Assembly: GCF_900114635.1 (NCBI RefSeq) | Contig: NZ_FOTQ01000003.1 | Location: 248,138-312,137, forward strand | Reading direction: 5' to 3' | From: Shimia aestuarii | GTDB lineage: Bacteria; Pseudomonadota; Alphaproteobacteria; Rhodobacterales; Rhodobacteraceae | Length of the DNA: 64,000 nucleotides | Part shown: positions 61,177-64,000 of the stretch, piece by piece | How the letters are laid out: each line of letters opens with the position of its first letter | Position numbering within the stretch: position 1 is the stretch's first letter | The notes under the pieces: generated by a model | The model's input: only the letters and a program-made list of their open reading frames with translations | What the model was told of the DNA's origin: nothing | Databases searched by the model: none | Program-made: the position numbers and the translations under genes

Positions 61177-62250
61177 TCAAAAACGAGAAAGTTCGAGACT
61201 GCACCTTCTAGGGCCGCGGATACCCCGTACGAATATCCGCTGATCGTCAACACTTCCTCTGAAGGCGATCGGCTGAAATGGTACAACTTCACCGAGGACT
61301 TGGGTTTCGGTCCATTGAAACTGACCCACGGCCTTTACAATGCCCGCCTCAGTAATCGCAAACTCCATGATCTCGTAGAAAGGCTCGCCACCGTCATAGG
61401 TTTCGATGGGTTCAGAACGACCTAGGCGATACGTGGCAGCGCCATTTCTCACGCGAAGGAGCATTGGCCTTCCTGCCTGCGTCTCGAAATCAGCAAGAGG
61501 TCCATCGCCAGCTCTCGAGCAATGGAGTGCGCCGGAATAATAGCCATCAAAATCAGACGTCAGTTCGCTGCCATCAATGTCAATCAGTGTGTGCGTGGGG
61601 AGCGGACCCAAGTGATCTGTAGCCTGATTACGTAAGTTCCACCACCACGCAGCCCCAACAATACCCGCCGCAAATAGTGCCGCGGTCAGGACAGCTAGTT
61701 TTCGTCTTGATCTTGAGAGTTTAGGTGGCCCGTTTTCAGCACTGGTCACTTGATACACGCGAACCGGCTTCGCCATATTTTTTAGATGCTTTTCGCCAAG
61801 TGAGCGATAGCCCACATCGACTTGTGTCTTCAGCATGTCATATGCAGTACCAGAGACGACTATTCCACCTGGCTCCGCCAAGGTTTCAAGGCGGGCTGCG
61901 ATGTTTACTCCGTCGCCATACAAGTCATTGTCGTCTGAGATCACATCACCCAAATGGATTGCAATTCTGTATTGAATACGTTCTTCCAGTGATCGCTCGC
62001 TCTCACGCTCGACTAGTTCCTGTTGAACTTCGACAGCACACTGTACGGCTTGAACGACCGATCCAAACTCGACAATTAGCCCATCGCCAGTTGATTTGAT
62101 TACTTTGCCGTTGTGACGGCCAATCGTAGGCTCAATGACATCGAGGCGAAGTTGTTTCTGGCGAGCGAGAGTGCCAACCTCATCAAGTTCGATGAGGCGG
62201 CTGAAGCCCACCATGTCGGTGGCAAGAATTGCAGCAAGCCGTCTTTCCAA
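61177..62250 (-). CDS. Class III adenylate/guanylate cyclase with C-terminal extracytoplasmic domain
   Basis: A 357-residue protein. The catalytic domain (about 1-165) is at the N-terminus: metal-binding Asp12 (ATDMVGFSRL) and Asp56 (KSTGDGLIVEF), with DGVNIAARLE supplying transition-state Asn and Arg. A helix at about 184-206 (LAVLTAALFAAGIVGAAWWW) leads to a 150-residue domain with one Cys pair (HCSRAGDG, RRCSLELS) of no recognised family. So cyclic-nucleotide output is cytosolic and the sensor is probably periplasmic. The ATG at 62250 begins in the standard position for this subgroup. Confidence 0.85.
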   Translation of the reverse strand: MERRLAAILATDMVGFSRLIELDEVGTLARQKQLRLDVIEPTIGRHNGKVIKSTGDGLIVEFGSVVQAVQCAVEVQQELVERESERSLEERIQYRIAIHLGDVISDDNDLYGDGVNIAARLETLAEPGGIVVSGTAYDMLKTQVDVGYRSLGEKHLKNMAKPVRVYQVTSAENGPPKLSRSRRKLAVLTAALFAAGIVGAAWWWNLRNQATDHLGPLPTHTLIDIDGSELTSDFDGYYSGALHCSRAGDGPLADFETQAGRPMLLRVRNGAATYRLGRSEPIETYDGGEPFYEIMEFAITEAGIVKAVGQFQWTETQVLGEVVPFQPIAFRGSVDDQRIFVRGIRGPRRCSLELSRF

Positions 62251-62318
62251 CGCCCTAATCCCTACAATCGTCTCATTGAACAGTTTTGCCTTTTGCGCTC
62301 AACTTTTGACTGATAGTC

Positions 62319-63311
62319 CTACTGCTTGATCACCCTACCACCACGAGCGATGAAGTCGCTTTTCTCGTTTGAACGGTGCCTGAAAACTCGCTGCGCGTTG
62401 AAGTAACCCAGCTTTCCTATCGTCGACTCGTAAACTTCGCAGTTACTAAGGCCGAGTTTTTTGCATGTTGGAGCAGTACCGACAGCAGAGAAATAGGCCC
62501 GTACGTCCTTTGGGTTGCGGTATCGATTGAGCTTGATCCGATAGACGCCAAATTTGAACGGAATGTTGCTGGCTTTCTTCGACGTATCGCCGCGATACCC
62601 CACTACCTTTTTCCCATCTATCCAAAAGTCGAAAGCGCCCCTCTGACCGTCATCCCAAACAGCCCGAACGACCACCTGGACCCACCGGCCGGTGAACCGA
62701 CGTAGAGGACCGAGCAAAATGTTTGTATCAGTCCAATCGCAGTACGAGTTGCTGGTACCGTTTCGTTCGGAACCAACGATGCAATCGTAGTCTTCAAAAC
62801 GGTGTGTCAGCTTGAGAGCAGTGCCGCCCCCGTCATCGCTGAGACCTAATCCGACCAGTTGTCCGAATGTTTGTCCGCGCCTATTGTCCTTGAAATCAAA
62901 AAGCCAAGTATGCTCGCGGGAAACAGTTCCGTTTGGCAGCCACAACAGCATGTGCGTCCAGGTTTCCCGTCCAATACGCTGCCCTGACTTTGAGTGTTGT
63001 CCGAACTCAAACCTCTGCGCGTAGCCTTCTTGGCCTCTGCTGTACCAGTCGTCCTTGTGACCTTTCATCGACACTGACATAGTTATCTCGGCGGCCGGGC
63101 GACCTTCGTGCATAACCATACGAAGGGCCTTTTGCTTCGGGACATTTCGCCCCCCGAAACGAAATCCTGGCGTTTGGCCAATCAGAATCTGCCTAATGTT
63201 CTGGCTCTTCAGAAGGTTGGTTTCGGCGGTTGCTTGAGGTGACAAGCAAACAAGCACAAGCGACAAGTATGCAATAATTCTTGAAAATGTGGAAAATCGG
63301 AGGTGTGACAT
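62319..63311 (-). CDS. Predicted secreted polysaccharide lyase (heparin-lyase-I-like, PF14099)
   Basis: A 330-residue protein with a signal peptide (IIAYLSLVLVCLSPQATA, cleaved before ETNLL). The jelly-roll pattern of the Polysacc_lyase family is seen in WTHMLLWLPNGT, GRWVQVVVRAVWDD, GAFDFWIDGKKVVGYRGD and FKFGVYRIKLNRY. Such enzymes cut uronate-containing or similar polysaccharides, but substrate prediction is unsafe. Transcribed in the same direction as the cyclase, 68 bases upstream of it, so both may answer to one surface-carbohydrate signal. Confidence 0.75.
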   Translation of the reverse strand: MSHLRFSTFSRIIAYLSLVLVCLSPQATAETNLLKSQNIRQILIGQTPGFRFGGRNVPKQKALRMVMHEGRPAAEITMSVSMKGHKDDWYSRGQEGYAQRFEFGQHSKSGQRIGRETWTHMLLWLPNGTVSREHTWLFDFKDNRRGQTFGQLVGLGLSDDGGGTALKLTHRFEDYDCIVGSERNGTSNSYCDWTDTNILLGPLRRFTGRWVQVVVRAVWDDGQRGAFDFWIDGKKVVGYRGDTSKKASNIPFKFGVYRIKLNRYRNPKDVRAYFSAVGTAPTCKKLGLSNCEVYESTIGKLGYFNAQRVFRHRSNEKSDFIARGGRVIKQ

Positions 63312-63713
63312 GCTTTCAGTGTCTTAGGGCGTTTGTTGGTCAAGCATGACGACTCCGCGGCCTTTGTCAAACCTTGCGAGCCTCACTGTGGCGTCGGCCA
63401 CGAAGCGCAACAGGCTCTGAAATTTCCTACGCATTAGTTTCCTTGCCCGCGCGCAAATATGATTGTGTCGAAAACGGTACTCGTGGCTGTAGACTTTGGA
63501 GTCGGCTCCGTCCGCTTTGCGTGAATTCGCCCTCCGCCGGAGTTCGCAGGAGCGGCGAACGGCAGGTATGAAGCACCGCGCCGCTGCAGTGAGTAGAGGT
63601 TTTGATGAGCATGCAAAGAGGTTTTCACCCACCTCCAAACACCCACCACCTTGAGGTGCCCCTAGATTTGTAGACGCTTTGCTTGGTAATTTTGGAAGCA
63701 AAGGAAGACGCAA
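63312..63713. other. Non-coding stretch before right-edge IS
   Basis: About 400 bases with only short frames. A TGAGGTGCCCCTAG sequence at 63652 may be the left end of the IS3-type element that follows. Confidence 0.4.
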
Positions 63714-64000
63714 ATGCCAGGGCAAATTCGCTACTCAGATGAGTTCAAAATCGACGCGGTGTCACAGGTCACAGAGCGTGGATATTCGGTCAAAGAGGTT
63801 GCTGAACGTCTCGGGATCAGCACCAAATCGCTCTACACTTGGATGGCACAATTCTCAAAGCCGCAAAGGCAGACGGACCAAGAAGCGGAGGTCAGGCGTC
63901 TTAAGAAGGAACTGGCCCGCGTGACCGAGGAGCGTGACATCTTAAAAAACCGTTCCGGGCCGCGACCCGCCTGTGCGCGGTATAAACAGCCTGTGCTATG
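63714..64000 (+). CDS. IS3-family OrfA-like transposase (runs off the window)
   Basis: From ATG 63714 (AAAGGAAGACGC upstream) about 95 residues are seen: a HTH_Tnp_1 domain (QIRYSDEFKIDAVSQVTERG, SVKEVAERLGISTKSLYTWM) and the coiled segment EAEVRRLKKELARVTEERDI. Normal members continue ILKKATAYFA; here the frame reads ILKNRSGPRPACARYKQ after an A6 run, which may be the natural frameshift site or a junction with other DNA. It differs in sequence from the IS at 59548. Confidence 0.7.
   Translation, partial: MPGQIRYSDEFKIDAVSQVTERGYSVKEVAERLGISTKSLYTWMAQFSKPQRQTDQEAEVRRLKKELARVTEERDILKNRSGPRPACARYKQPVL

Noticed and set aside
63324..63725. 133-codon minus-strand frame
   Set aside because: Overlaps the start of the rightward IS OrfA and its presumed IS end; Arg/Ala-rich without any recognisable motif.
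54640..64000. Search for a second copy of the tRNA-Ala 3' end (attR)
   Set aside because: By eye no match longer than a few bases to the T arm or acceptor end was found; needs a computed search beyond the window.

Overview
The window looks like a chromosomal segment of a marine Rhodobacteraceae (Roseobacter-group) alphaproteobacterium. The basis is the high GC of the first 40 kb, the family mix (FYDLN_acid TIGR02300-type protein, fused FAD/GcvT N-methylglycine dehydrogenases, GFA proteins, HupE/UreJ, many LysE-type exporters, TRAP transporter), and a G/C-rich intergenic repeat family that recurs between core genes. Species assignment is inference.

Region 1 (1-40.5 kb) is ordinary core genome. 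It holds a UbiH-type hydroxylase (cut by the window start), an amidase, a DapC-like aminotransferase, ftsK, lolA, a lytic-transglycosylase-like lipoprotein, an AEC transporter, hspQ, gamma-glutamyltransferase, an RsbV/RsbW-like switch, thiolase, free-Met-R-sulfoxide reductase and an XRE-cupin regulator. Next comes a one-carbon block (14.4-23.9 kb): two tandem GFA proteins, LysE, two paralogous FAD/GcvT dehydrogenases, a quinone-oxidoreductase-like protein, a homocysteine S-methyltransferase and a GlxA/GbdR-type AraC regulator. This fits oxidative N-demethylation of betaine-type compounds, with the C1 unit passed to folate, homocysteine or glutathione. Then follow rarD, SGNH hydrolase, RluA-type synthase, a periplasmic amidohydrolase with an outer-membrane-like protein and a divergent AraC regulator, PpiC-like and HupE proteins, LysE, a GyrI/AraC pair, accA, a 2OG-Fe(II) oxygenase, MFS, GntR/FCD, a DUF45 metalloprotease, the FYDLN protein and tRNA-Ala(GGC).

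Region 2 (40.5-54.2 kb) starts immediately after the tRNA and is the most interesting part: a 12-gene divergon driven from one 144-bp promoter region. Leftward run six genes, each overlapping the next: a tautomerase-SnoaL fusion, HyuB, HyuA, an isochorismatase-fold protein whose catalytic Cys is Gly, an isocitrate-lyase/PEP-mutase-type lyase and an FAD dehydrogenase. Rightward run GntR/UTRA, LeuC-like, LeuD-like and a TRAP transporter (P, Q, M). The enzyme set reads as uptake and stepwise breakdown of a cyclic amide or imide: ATP-dependent ring opening, further hydrolysis, aconitase-type hydration or isomerisation, then C-C cleavage to pyruvate plus a short acid. The substrate is not known; an alkylated maleimide or lactam is proposed.

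Region 3 (54.2-64 kb) is visibly more AT-rich accessory DNA. It holds a small complete tyrosine recombinase, orphan membrane and hypothetical proteins, a decayed IS481-type transposase, a WG-repeat protein, an IS3-family element (about 59548-60807) that splits a membrane-protein gene with a 3-bp target duplication, a class III adenylate cyclase with a C-terminal extracytoplasmic domain, a predicted polysaccharide lyase, and the start of a second IS3-type element at the right edge. The tRNA-Ala, the catabolic cassette and the recombinase together suggest a genomic island. I found no second copy of the tRNA 3' end, so its far border is not defined here.
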